50,098 bases of DNA, taken from contig MU624574.1 of NCBI GenBank assembly GCA_025349905.2, positions 1 through 50,098 of the forward strand, given 5' to 3'. Below are positions 11,171 through 22,696 of the stretch, piece after piece; the stretch's first letter is position 1; every line of letters starts with the position of its first letter. The DNA comes from Blastocladiella britannica (lineage: Eukaryota; Blastocladiomycota; Blastocladiomycetes; Blastocladiales; Blastocladiaceae). The position numbers and the translations under genes are program-made. The notes beneath the pieces are model-generated. The model was not told where the DNA came from. It worked only from the letters and a program-made list of their open reading frames with translations, and made no database searches.

Positions 11171-14100
11171 ATGACCGCGCAACAACCGACTCCGCAGCCG
11201 ATGCGCGGATCCAGCCCTCCACCGCCTTCCTCGGGCTCCGGACACAACCAGCTCGGGTCGCCTCGCCCGCGCTTCGGGTCCCTGTCATCGCTGACCAGCA
11301 TGGCCCGCCCGCGGCGCTTGGCAAAGCAGCCGTCCGCGGCCACCATGAGCTCGACCGCATCTACTTCGGCCCAGTTCCGGCGCACGTCCGGAGACTCGCT
11401 GTCGTCCAACTCGACCGTGCACCTCGTACCCAGTCCGCGGTCGTCCGTGATTGCCGCTGACGACGCCGAACGGCCGCTCTCGCCCGGTGATAACGCGCCG
11501 CCCAGCCCAACCGGATCCAGTGGCCCTTCGCGCAACTGGCGCCAGCGCATTGCACACTCGGTCTCGCGCCCCGCCGCCAAGGCTGCACAGGCCATGCGGC
11601 ACGCCATGAGCAGCAACAATCTCGCGACATCAACAATGCTCGACGAGACCGCCACGTCGCCATCCTCGTCGTCTTCGTCCGGCGTGGCCACTCCCGGCAC
11701 CCTTACGCCCGTCCCCTTTGACTCGTTCACGTCGGCGGATACTGCCATCTTGCCGCCCGAGGACGACGGGCGGGTATTGGCAGCCGCAGCTTCCGCTGCT
11801 TCAGCTCTCGCGGCATCGGATGAATTCACCACCCCGCGGCCATCCCATGCAACTCTGCCAATCCCGCCCTTGCTTCCTCCCATTAATACCTCGGCGCTCG
11901 TCGGACTGGGTATGGCCATGTCCATGCCCCAGCACGTTTCCTCGCTTCCCATGGTCATCCCAAGTCCGACCAGCCCGCACTCGGCACCTCATGTTCACCA
12001 CCAGCCTACGAGGGTGGTTGCCACGGCAGACGGCCCGCATCCACCACCAACAGCAATGACAACGGGGCATATGCCGCTCCCGACACCCACGTCCAACCCG
12101 CACGAGTCTGAATTGACTGCGACCACTACCAGCATGCGCTCGCTCTCGTCCACCGGTATCCGCCGCCGTCATGGGACGTCTGGTTCGGGGGCGGCGGCTC
12201 CTTCCACTATTTCTGCGATCGGCACGACTCAACCGCACCCCCATCACCACTACCATGCGGCTGGTCCGGGCAGCTCGCGCTCGCGCCGCCACTCGGTCTC
12301 CTCGCCCGAGTTTCAGCAACTTGCCGAGATTTACGGCTGGTCGCTCGAATCGGGCCGCCCGTCCATGCCACAAGTCGCTGCCCTTGGCTATCACTCGACC
12401 ATCTTGCCCAGTGCGCTTGCCTTGACAAATCACCCGTACCAATCGTACCCCCTCCTTCAGTCCCACCCTCAAGGCCCAACATCACCACTGACCATGGCGG
12501 GAGCGTACAACCTGCCAGCAGAGGCGATGCTCTTGTCTCCTGTTGTCTCTCCCGATACGCCAGGACTTCCGAGCGAGTCCATGGCCGCTGGTGCCGCCAT
12601 CGCTGCCGAACAAGCCGCCTCTCCAACCCCCTCTGACGCGGCAACCACCCCACATGCCAGTCAAGTGGGTGCAGGCACTGGCCATCGCCGCTACAATGAC
12701 GATGTCGAGTGGTGGCGCCATATCGAGGCCTCGTACAAGCGGCGCATTTCGGTGGCTTCGGCCTCGACGGGCGTCTCGCGCTCCTCTCCGGGCTCTTCGC
12801 CCGTCATTACCAAGCGCCCCGGCGCCCCAAGCCGTGGATTGACGCGTCGCGGCGCTGCCAAGCGGTTGTCAAAGCCTACGCAGCAGGTGGCAGTGGACAA
12901 TGTTCCCGCGGTCCCGGCCATTCCCGCGGTCGACCTCTCGGATCTGCTCACCATCTCGATAGGATCGGTCGCTGACGGCAACGTCCTGCATGGCATGACG
13001 GGCGGGTCGCTCGTTCCCATCTCGGGTGCGTCTGCCCACTCTGGCGGTGGTGATGGCGCCAATGCGCTCCTGCTCCACACTACGGCGACCGCGGCAGCTG
13101 CGGCTGAGCCTGGGGTCCAAGAGGAGCAACTTGAGACACAGAGCCTGGCCCCACTGTCACCTCCAGCCACCTCGGCCGCGACTTCGGCGGTGCCCTCGAC
13201 TGCCCCATCCTCCACGTCCTCGCCTTTGGAACTCTCCCGGTCGCTGGGATCCGAGTACCCGCTGCAGTTTGGCATGTCGCCCGACTCGTTCACCCCTGGA
13301 AGCTTCCCTGTATCGCCTGGGTTGCTGATGCGCCGCGAAAAGGAGTCCATTGCGCTCTCTGGGACCGTAGTGGCCCGTTCCACCACAGTGCTGGACGATG
13401 CCGACGACGATGTGGCGCTGCTCGTCAAGGAGCGCCGCCGCCAAAACAGGATCCAGCAAATGCGGACCACAGCATCGGCGTCAGCAGATTGGGGTGCCAG
13501 CCCATCGTCGTCTCCGAATTGGGACACGACGAGACCCAGCTCTCCGCAACTCGTTTCTTCATCGCGCCCGCTCTCGACTGCGACTGACATTGATGATGCC
13601 GCCACCGTTACAACGGTCAGTTCAACGCGGTGGTCACAGCATGGCACTGCCAGTGGAGCTGGCACGGACGATGAAGATTACGATGACGATGACCGCCTCC
13701 AGGCTGCAAGCGATATGCACGAGCTGGAGCGTCAGCGGTTTGAAATGTCGTCGTCGATCCAGCTCGGCACTGCAGGTGGTGGCGGTTCTGGGACCGAGGA
13801 GCACCTGCTATGGGCGGACGACGTAGAGGAGGCGACCGCATTTATTGCCAGCAGCCCGCTCGTGACCAATTCATCCCAAGCTCGACAGACAATCAGTCCA
13901 CCGCTTGCTCTTGCTATGCATGTCCCTGCTGCCACAACAGGCGACGACTCGCTCCTTGCCGAGGAGGAAGAGACGCGCGATACGCTTGCACCACTCCCAT
14001 CACTGCTCACCATCGCTACAGAGACGATCCTTGCCCAGGCTCCCGTGGTGGTGGCTCCCGCTGTGCACGAAGCGGACTCGCCAACGCCTTCCCTGCGCGC

Positions 14101-17100
14101 TGTGACGGACCTGGCGGCGATGGCGCTTCCTGCCACTGAAGCGACGCTTTCCGAGCCCATTCCGCTGCCCGACCTTGGATTCCGGGTGCCCGAGTTTGAG
14201 ACCAATGTGGACGTGTTTGCGTGGGCCGGCGCTGCCACTACCACGGCCACCCCCGCCAGTGCTTCGGACATGCGCGCCCTCGTTGCCGACACTGCTCGCT
14301 CGTCCGAGATCCTTGCTGCTGCCGCGTCTGCGTCTGCTGCTCGCCGCATGAGTGTAGACGGCAAGAGTACCCGCATCAGTACCGCGGCTGGGAGTGGCGG
14401 CATTGCCCTTGCTGGCGAGGACGAGGCGCTCGTGGAGGGCCAGCTCTCAGCCACCGCACTGGAACTGGTGCGTCGCTTGACCACGGGCGTGGACTACGAG
14501 TTTATGCTCGACTTTTTCATTGTCTACCGGCTGTTTTTGGACCCGCTGCACTTGGCCAAGTTGCTCGTGCTGCGCATTCGCGGCGCGATTCCGTGGCCTG
14601 AAGATTCCGACCAGCGGCGCGTCGTTCGCATGCGCTCATTTGTTGTCCTTCGCCACTGGCTTGATGTACGTTTTTATTTTGGGGTTTTTCTGCAGCGAAT
14701 CTCACTTGCCTTACATTTACAGAACTACTTTGAGTACGATTTTGCCGACAACAAAAAGCTGCGGCGCTATATGGGCAAGGCACTCAAGACCATGACGCAC
14801 ATGGAGCAGCTGCAGACGACGGAGATGGACGTGCGCATGATCAAGAAGCTCAAGCACCTGTGGATCAGCCTTTCGGACAAGTACACGGTGCGTGACGCAG
14901 CAGCGCCGGCGGTTCCCGCTCTCCCCGCCAACGTGGTGGCCGCCAATCAACAGCAGCAGATGGGTGAGCTGATGGATGCACCGCCCGTTCCGCCGCCAGT
15001 GATGCAGAGCGAGTCGATTGTCACGCCGCCGCTCACGCCCTCGCGCGCCCACATTCGCGCATCGCTGTGGTCGACCACGACGGGCACCTCACACTTTAGC
15101 ACCACTTCGGCCGACGAGCACATGAGCGACAGCGGTGTAGTTTTGGCCGGCCCGACGCTCAGGCGCCGGATCTCGCTCTCGCTCATGATCCCGCCGCCGC
15201 CTGTCCCCGGCACCGATGCGCTCGCTCCCCCGCTATCCCGCAGCCTCAGCAGCACCTCGGGCCAGAGCCAGTTGTCCCGCGGCACTGACGGCGCCGGTAG
15301 CAGCAGCAACGGACGCGTGACTGCTGGCCCTGGGTCCAACGCGTCGTCGTCGGCGGGCAGCACGCCACCCTCGTATGGCGAGGACGGTATCGCTTCGGAC
15401 GCTTACGCCGGCATGTCGCTTGTCACGCCGTCATCCGCGACACCGCCGGGCACGGTAGGTGGCAATGGCGGTGGCAATAGTGGCGGTGGCAATAGTGGCG
15501 GTGGCGGTGTGACTCGTTTGCCCCAACCTGCACGCTCCTCTGTCCCCGCGCGTCCCGCGGCGCCACCGTTTGCCCGGACGTCATCTTCCTCCTCGCTCTT
15601 GCAGCTTGCAACGTTTCACGACGGCGACGGTGGTGACGGTGCGGCGGCGTCTGACGTGATACAACCAGCGGAAGACTTCATTGACGATGAAGAAGAGGGC
15701 CATTATGAGGACGACGACGACGATACGACTCCCATTGGCCAGCTTAGCTTGCACCGCCCTGCTAACGAACTGGTGGTGATTGCCGAGTCCCCGATCCACG
15801 CGCAGCAGGGCACCCGATCGTTTGCCGACCCGGTGGCGACGCTGCAATCTTCTTCGGCTCCCACCGCCGCCGCCCCTGCCTCTTCCGCTGGCATTCCAAA
15901 CCGGCTGTCTGCTCGCCCCTCGCGCGAGGTTCTCCTCGGCGCATCGATTCCACACACGCTGCACCGCTCGCGTGGCAGCATTTCCAGCATTGCGTCTACC
16001 TCCAATACGGACGGTCTGGTTCGAGCGGCTGTGGGTAAGCTCAAGTCCATGTTCAAGGCGAGCGGTCGGTCCAAGAGCCCCAGCAGCATGGGTGACGCTC
16101 CTCAGGTGGTGGTGCGTCCAAAACCTCAACTGCAACAGCACCCAGTGGCCCCGCTGATGGTGCGGACCGATTCCGGGGTGGCCGGCGGCGATTTCGGATC
16201 GTCAGCATACTCGTCACGGGTAGCGTCCTCGGCCGTCAGCCCTTCCATGTCGGGCCCACCGTCAGTCGCGCCTTCTTCCTCTGCGGCCGTGAGCGAAATT
16301 GGCGACGCGCTGGCCAAAGTGGCCGACAGGCTCGGGATTGTGCCCGCGGCCAACATGCCCGAGTCGGCGCTTCCGTCAGCGCCGCGCGCGTCAGGCAAGC
16401 ACCCGCCGTGGGTGATGCGGGTGCGGTCGGCCGAGGTCGCCCAGCACTTGTCGATTGTCGATCAGGTCACCATGCGCCAGGTGGACTGGACTGAACTGCT
16501 GGATGTGGCAGTCGGGCGGCACACGTTCGCCAAGCGCGGTCAGTCTATGTTTACCGGGGCTGTGCCGTCGACGACCGACGCTCCCGCGGAAAGCGGGGCG
16601 GACGACATTAAGCGCGTCATTGATCGGTTCAACATTGTGCGCTTTTTCTATATCACTAATTTTTTTTTTTTAAGATACTGACTGAATTATTTCAATATTT
16701 CAGACCTGTCAATGGGTCGCATCGCAGATTTTGGTGGTGGAAGAGCCCGCGCTGCGCGCCAAGGTGATTGAAAAGTTCATCAAGATTGCCATCAAGTGCG
16801 AGGCGTACCGCAACTACTGCACACTCATGGCGATCACGCTGGCGCTGCAAGCCCCGCACATTGACCGGCTCAAGCGCACCTGGGCCAAAGTGTCGACAGA
16901 AAAGAAGGCAACGCTGGCGCAGCTGATTGTCCTGACATCGCCGTTCCACAACTTCCGCGACCTGCGCGAGGCCATGGAGAACGCCATCACGGGCGTGCCG
17001 TTCATTGGCATTTACCTGTCGGACCTCATGTTCAACAACGAGCTGCCATCGACCGTCACGTTCCAGTCGGGGTCGTCGTCGTCGGCATCGACTCGGTCGT

Positions 17101-18128
17101 CGTCGTCCGGGTCGTCCGAATCCGGGTCGTCGGATGAGGATGAGGGTGAAGACCAGAGCATCGCGTCGTCTTCGCGCACGCGGGTGATGGGCCTTGGAAA
17201 GCCGCGTCGGGCCCGCCGCACTGGATCCAGCGCCGCCACTTCGGCGGTCACGGCCACTACGGCGACAGCCGGCGCTAACGATGGCGAAGAGGCCGATACC
17301 GAGGCGGGCGGGTCATCGACGGTCCGCCACTCGCGACTGAGCGACGCGTCGACACTGGCGGTGGCATCGCAGGTGCGTGACGCTAAAGTGCAGCGTGCAA
17401 AGTACCGTTCGCTGGCCCGGTCCATTTCGGCCGCCAAACAGCTGTCGACGATGCGGCCAGCGTCGCCGTACTCGAACAGCATGCTACCGTCGCACGAAGA
17501 GTCGATTTCTACGACGTCCACGCCGTCGGCGTCGTCGGCAGTATTGCAACAGCAGCCCATGTCGCGGCCACTGTCGGGAACCTCGTCGTCGTCCGACTCG
17601 CCGCACCTCCACATCCCGCTCCCCTTGTCGGCTGCAGCGAGCCGCATGACCTCGCCCATTTCCGGGTCGCCGGCCAGCAGTAGCGCTGGGAGCATCGGCG
17701 CCGTGCCCACCACCACTCTTCCGCGGACCGCCATCACACCAGCGGCGGCAGCAGCGGCAGGTGCCCAACACCACCTACACTCGCACCCGCAGACGGCAGC
17801 AGCGGCCGCAGCCTTTTCGGCGGCAGTCACGGCAGCGTCGGCAGCGTCGCAGGCGATCGAGGATCTGGAAGCGGACCTGACGACGGTGGTCAACTGGCAA
17901 AAGTACAAGACGATCGCCAAAGTGGTGAAGCAGTTCAAGTCGTTCCTGGACGCGCCGTCGTACGCGTCGACCGAGAGCTGGCCGATGCGCGACGACGTGT
18001 TCTGGCACTGCGTCTTGATTGAGCGCGAGGTGTTGCCGTCCGAAGAACTCACCGAGCGCAGCTATGCGTACGAACCGAGCCAGCGGCGATCCATGGCGGC
18101 TCTACCCACTTCGACTTCTCGCAAGTAA
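11171..18128 (+). CDS. Large Ras guanine-nucleotide exchange factor
   Basis: Three exons, 11171-14665, 14723-16636 and 16704-18128, giving about 2277 residues. Roughly the first 1090 residues are Ser/Pro/Ala/Thr-rich and disordered, with acidic patches. A RasGEF N-terminal module follows (about 1091-1200: DYEFMLDFFIVYRLFLDPLH, then the conserved HWLD across intron 1). Then come about 500 more low-complexity residues including a Gly/Asn/Ser repeat. The CDC25 catalytic domain starts near 1735 (HLSIVDQVTMRQVDWTELLD; KCEAYRNYCTLMAITLAL; GVPFIGIYLSDLMF) and resumes near 2195 (VNWQKYKTIAKVVKQF) after a disordered insertion of about 270 residues. It should load GTP on a Ras-type GTPase at membranes, like Cdc25 or Bud5; the target is not readable. 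No SH3 or PH domain was seen. Intron 1 (57 nt) is in frame and stop-free. Confidence 0.93.
15460..15510 (+). repeat. Gly/Asn/Ser tandem repeat in the RasGEF linker
   Basis: The unit GGCGGTGGCAATAGT and close variants recurs three to four times, coding for GGGNSGGGNSGGGG. It lies within the disordered stretch between the RasGEF N-terminal module and the catalytic domain and is probably a length-variable linker. Confidence 0.8.
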
Positions 18129-18220
18129 AAATAAGAATAAAACTTGGTTTGCACAATCGAAAAAAATTTGAGCGAAATTGTATTGTATGCAAGGCACGAC
18201 GAACGATCCACAGTTCACTT

Positions 18221-20230
18221 TTACATCTTGAGACCGGGCACCAGCAGCTGGTACGGCTTGGTCAGGCCCTCAATATCGCCCGACTTCTTCTCGACGCGGA
18301 TCTGGAACAGCATAGCGCTGTGGTCGTTCTCGGGCACCGTGACCTTGGTCCAGTTACGGGCGGCAAGCAGGTACTTTTGCTCGAGCTCCTTGCCCTCGAG
18401 GTCCGTGTCAAAGATTGGGTACATGTTCTCGCGCGTGAGCTCGTCCAGCGGCAGCTCCTTGGCCTGCTTGTGGAGGGCCGAAATCACGACACCGGGCGGC
18501 GGGATGTTGCCCATGGCCGACGAGATGATCTGGTACATGAGGCGGTGGTCCTTCTCGGGCGCAGCCTGCAGTTCCTTGGACGCCGAGTAGAACTTGCCGG
18601 CGCCGCAGCAGTGCACGTCGCCGGAAATGAACGTCACGCGAAGGTCGCGGCGGCGCTCGGCCAGCGACTGCAGCTTGTGGATGGCCGCGTCGCGCTCGGC
18701 CAAGTGCGCCGGGCAGTCCCAGTGGTCGTTCATGTCGTCCAGCAGCTCGGGCTCGCCCAGCTGGTTGACCAGGTTTGTGTACACCTCCGACTGCTGCAGC
18801 CAGTTGACCATACCCGCCTTCTCCTTCTTGGTGGTCTTCGGGTCGTCACCGGCACCAAACAGTCCAGCGACGGCGTCAAGCGCGCCAGCCACCGCCACCG
18901 CAGCGGTACCGGCAAACTGGATCGCCGACTCGACGTTCAGGCGCGGGTACGCGAGGGGAATGGTCGCCGGGAAAACCAAGTGGCGGGTCGAGGTCGGAAT
19001 GCGCTCCAGACGGTCCCAAATCATATCCCACGACCGCTGCGTCACCACCTGCTTGAGGGTACGCTCGGTGCGCACGTCCACCATCAGGATGGCCATCGAC
19101 GGGCCAGCCTGCGACACAAACGAGTGGCCGTGCTCGCCAATGTAGCCGTCGGCGCGGGCGTGGTTCAGGTTGGTGTGGTGCTGGAACAGCAGGTAAAAGC
19201 GCTGGGCAGCGACAAAGATGTTCTGCATGACCGCCGAGCAGCGAAGGTAGTCCGGGTAACTGCCGTAGCCGTCGCAAATGTCGTGGTCGTCCCAGGTGAA
19301 GATGTACGGGATCGAGGCCATGGCCTCCTTGAAACCGGGCTCCTGGAAGTGCTTGAGGTAGTTGTTGAAGTAGTAGCGGTGGGCCTGGGCGTTCATCTCC
19401 TCGGTCCACGGGTGCTTGGCTTTGAAGTCCTTGTCGGGGTTCTCGAGCCACGGCTTGACGGCGTCAATGCGCCAGATATCGTCCGAGTACAGCTGGTCGC
19501 CGCCGCCCACCATCAAGTGGAACGGCTTGGCCTTGTGCTCGCGGTGCACGTCGGTCCACAGCGGCTGGATGTTGTTGAGCGACTTGATGACCTCCTCGGT
19601 CACGTCCGACGAGAACCCGTTGCACGAGTTGAACATCCACGTGTAGGGCTGGTCGCGGCCGGGAACAAAGAACGTCGACTCGCCGGCCATGTTGATCGAG
19701 TACCGCACCGCCTGCTCGGTGGCCTGCAGCGGGATCGCGACATGCACGCGCCAGAACGCGTGGTCGGCGTACTTGTCGAGCAGCTGCGGGGCAATGATGG
19801 CGCCGCCGGCCGAAAGCTTGATGTGCGGGGCCTCGTTGTGGCCAGGCTTGACCACCACCAGGATCGAGTACAGGTTGGCGTTGTTGTCGAGGTCGGTGGT
19901 GATGAACTTGAGGAACGGGCCGACCTAATTTTTTTTTTTGCTCATTTTTGTTAGCGGACTTTTTTTTTTTGACTTCTGGGCAGAAAGGGAAGGTGCGGAC
20001 AAAAAACACGAAATGAAAAAGAAAAGACGACGTACAAAGGGAGCCTGGCTCGGGGCAGCAGCGTCCACGTACTGCAGACGGCCAGCGCCCGCGTGCTGGG
20101 GCTGGTGGTGGTGGTGGTGGTGCGCGTCATCCTTAGGCGCGGACGACTGCTGCGACGACGAGGGAGCGTCGCCGGTGACCTGATCCACGAGGTTGGTGAC
20201 CGAGGTCTTCAGCTTTGCAAAGAAGGACAT
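18221..20230 (-). CDS. PhoD-like phosphatase (PhoD_2 type)
   Basis: Two exons, 20230-20036 and 19924-18221, with a GTACGT/TTAG intron in phase 0; 632 residues. The first exon codes a short amphipathic start (MSFFAKLKTSVTNLVDQV) and a linker with six consecutive His. The second holds the calcineurin-like metallophosphatase core: MVGGGDQLYSD, FTWDDHDICDGYGSY and FISGDVHCCGAG supply the Asp, Asn/His and GDVH metal ligands. The spacing and the N-terminal VGPFLKFITTDLDNNANLYS block match the large fungal and oomycete PhoD-like family rather than bacterial secreted PhoD: there is no signal peptide. The substrate is unknown; a cytosolic phosphodiesterase or phosphomonoesterase is expected. It converges on the RasGEF with 92 bp between stops. 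Confidence 0.9.
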
Positions 20231-20885
20231 TGTGTGCTATGCTATATGCGACAGGTGTATGTGTCTTGGTTTGGGCGAAAGAGAGGGGAGGGAGGGTCGC
20301 GGCGATGGGTTTTGAAGGAAATGGGAGTCTGTCGGGTGGCGTACGAGAAATTTTTTCAAGTCGTTGCAGACAAAAGAAGTTGCGGCGAGCGCGGACGCTC
20401 CCAAGCGAGGTGCTCAGCACGCCAAGTTTGGAATGTGTGTGTTTTAGAAAGTAAAAGTACCGACCCCAGAGCCCAGCAACCAAACGCATGACTGAGCGCA
20501 CGTGACGGATGAGAAAATTCTCGGCGGCTCGCGTCGAAATCTCATACTTGGATCATTCTCTCCCCTCCGCATTATTATTCCTTCCACCCAATAATAATAA
20601 TAACGTAAGTATACAATGTCACCGCCCTGACAATCGCCACCACTACATGCACGTTTTAAACTTGTTTTCCTCGGACACTTTCGGCTCTTTTTTGTTTGCC
20701 TTTAAGGGAAATAAAAAGGAGTCTGAAATGGACAGGAGACTTGTCTGAGACAGGGGCAGCAGCATCGTGATGGGATCTCGTTTTTTTTTAAAAACGAAAT
20801 CCGCTCATGGGTGACTGACTCTTTTCCGAAAGGAAACTCCTGGGTCCTAACAACCAAAAAACCCCAATCCATTTTAAATAGAAAA
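20231..20885 (+). promoter_or_regulatory. Divergent spacer with a possible 5' UTR intron of the eS19 gene
   Basis: 655 bp between divergent starts. A textbook donor, GTAAGTAT, lies at 20605 just after an AATAATAATAATAA stretch. A TCCTAAC branch-like motif and the acceptor TTTTAAATAG end at 20881, five bases before the eS19 ATG at 20886. Together they would define a 277-nt intron in the 5' UTR, longer than the coding introns of this window. Ribosomal protein genes in fungi often carry such an intron. No transcript evidence is available, and the ATG reading frame does not depend on it. Confidence 0.45.
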
Positions 20886-21374
20886 ATGTCGACCGTCAAG
20901 GACGTCTCTGCCCCCGAGTTCATCTCTGCCTTCTCTGCCCACCTCAAGAAGGGCGGCAAGATTGTTGTCCCCGAGTGGATGGAGCTGGCCAAGACCGCCA
21001 CCTTCAAGGAGCACGGTCCCCAGGACGCCGACTTCTACTACGTGCACATTGCCGCCGTGGCCCGCCACGTGTACATGCGCCGCGGTGTTGGCGTCGGAGA
21101 TCTGCGCAAGCGTCACGGCGGCAAGGTCCGTCGCGGTGTCGCCCCCAACAAGGCCGGCATTGCCTCGGGCTCGATCCAGCGCAAGGCCCTCCAGGCCCTC
21201 GAGAAGCTGAAGTTTGTCGAGAAGTCGCCCCTCGGCGGTCGCCAGATCACCGCTGCTGGCCGTCGTGAGCTCGACCGCATCGCCCACCAGGTCGCCGTGA
21301 CCAAGGCCGCTGCCGCCGCCGCCGCTGCCGCCGCCTCGGCCACCGAGGAGGTTGTTGCCGCCGACGAGGAGTAA
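20886..21374 (+). CDS. RPS19: 40S ribosomal protein S19 (eS19)
   Basis: A single coding exon of 162 residues. It starts MSTVKDVSAPEFISAFSAHL and contains the conserved WMELAKTATFKEHGPQDADF, HVYMRRGVGVGDLRKRHGG, and SIQRKALQALEKLKFVEK blocks. The C-terminus GRRELDRIAHQVAV is followed by an Ala-rich, acidic extension (VVAADEE) longer than in most fungi. It is a component of the small-subunit head needed for 18S rRNA 3' maturation. Codon use is strongly biased to C/G-ending codons, fitting high expression. The frame is open further upstream to 20811, but the 20886 ATG fits the family start. An AATAAA lies 15 bases after the stop, and the convergent USE1 gene ends only 38 bp away. Confidence 0.96.
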   Translation: MSTVKDVSAPEFISAFSAHLKKGGKIVVPEWMELAKTATFKEHGPQDADFYYVHIAAVARHVYMRRGVGVGDLRKRHGGKVRRGVAPNKAGIASGSIQRKALQALEKLKFVEKSPLGGRQITAAGRRELDRIAHQVAVTKAAAAAAAAAASATEEVVAADEE

Positions 21375-21412
21375 TATCTTCCAACTCAATAAACAATTTT
21401 CTGTTGTCTTTT

Positions 21413-22631
21413 TTATTTTTTGAAGAGCTTGATGACAATGAACATGCCCGCCGACACCATCGCCACCACGATCAGCACCAGGACCAGCCACCAAGTTGTG
21501 GTGCGGCTGGACGCGCGGTGCTTGTTGAGGCGCGTGCTTTCGCGGTTCATGCGTTGCGCGTTGGCCTCGAGAACGGCCTCGGCATCGTCCATGACCTGTT
21601 TTTGTTTCATTTCATTGAGTCAAGCAAAAGGGATTGGTGATTAAGGGAAACACACGGCAGCGTCCGTGTGCAGTCCCTCGGCAAATGCAAGTGAGTTGGC
21701 CTTGAGCGTGGCCGCCATGGCCGCAAGATCTTCGGCTAGCTTGGCCTGCACGCGCTCCTGCTCCGCCAGATCGGGATTGGATTGATCCTGCTCATCCTGT
21801 TGCTGGCTGTGGATGTTCTTTCGTTGAGATCAAAGTCTTGCACTTGTACAAAAAAAGATAATGCGTACTCGCGCTGGGCTCCTCCTCCATGCCGGCGTCG
21901 AAGATCCAATCCAACCTCCACCACGGAATCGGACGAGTCGTTGTCCGCCGCAGTAGAATGCGCCAGGTTCTGAGGAGGGCAAGCGGTGAATGAATGACCA
22001 AGGATCATTCCAGCAGAAATGGATAAGATACCATAAGCAGCCGCCGATTTGCCATGGAACTCTTGTTCTGAGCATGCACTTGCGCGCGCAGCTGCTCGAG
22101 CAAGTCGGTGTGGTTGGCGGTCGGGATCCGGGCCGCTTTAAGGCCGTACTTTGGGACTGGAAGCATGGACTGTTGACCGAGGTTGACCGAGGTTGTCAGA
22201 AAAACACCACGGCGACCAAGAGGGATTCGACCTATACCGCACGACCATGTTGGGATACGAGCAGGTGCAGTGATCGCAGTCGCTCGGAGAACCCGACCAG
22301 TAAGCTGTCGGTTTGGTTGCTATTGCTCCAATCGTATTCAAATATATCAGGAACGAGGAGACCTGTCAAGAGCTTTAAGAATTCCAGATTTACCTCGTCG
22401 ATTTCTCAAGTTGGCTCAGCGTATTGGCGATATCATTCAGGTTCTTGCTTCCAGAACATACAATGGCTTCAGTACAGTGAAAATTCAGGAAGAATAGAAA
22501 AAGTGTACCTGCGCCACCTGATGCAGCTCTTGGTCGGTCGGCTGAGCGGCACGCAGCTGTTGCTCGGCCTTGAGCATACGTCGCCCGAGATTGACGCGTG
22601 CTCGCGTGGCGGCTGGGTCGGTTGGCTGCAT
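21413..22631 (-). CDS. USE1: SNARE protein Use1
   Basis: A tail-anchored ER SNARE that works with Sec20, Ufe1 and Sec22 in Golgi-to-ER fusion. Exons supported by frame and splice signals: 22631-22509 (starts MQPTDPAATRARVNLGRRML), 22443-22394, a third ending at 22032, 21969-21869, 21806-21656 and 21595-21413. The third exon includes KAARIPTANHTDLLEQ; its start is not resolved and the join from exon 2 is uncertain. The C-terminal half is diagnostic: AEDLAAMAATLKANSLAF, then the SNARE-like helix VMDDAEAVLEANAQRM, a WW-led membrane anchor (WWLVLVLIVVAMVSAG) and a three-lysine end. The third exon lies between about 22160 and 22032. Confidence 0.82.
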
Positions 22632-22696
22632 CCTTTACAGTTTGCCACGTCTTAAAGAGAAATGAACGCACACGAAAAAGGGATGGGAATAAATAT

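Noticed and set aside
12691..13665. 324-codon minus-strand frame inside the RasGEF gene
   Set aside because: It mirrors a low-complexity serine-rich coding region and has no recognisable domain or splice context.
18149..19954. A 601-codon plus-strand open frame across the PhoD-like gene
   Set aside because: It is antisense to a clear phosphatase; it is rich in Val/His/Arg/Leu with no domain, a by-product of strong GC bias at third codon positions.
20811..20885. In-frame upstream extension of eS19
   Set aside because: The extra 25 residues do not fit the family, and they contain the candidate 5' UTR splice acceptor.
22180..22205. Short direct repeat of GTTGACCGAG near the USE1 gene
   Set aside because: Only two copies; it lies in an intron or at an exon edge with no sign of a mobile element or array.
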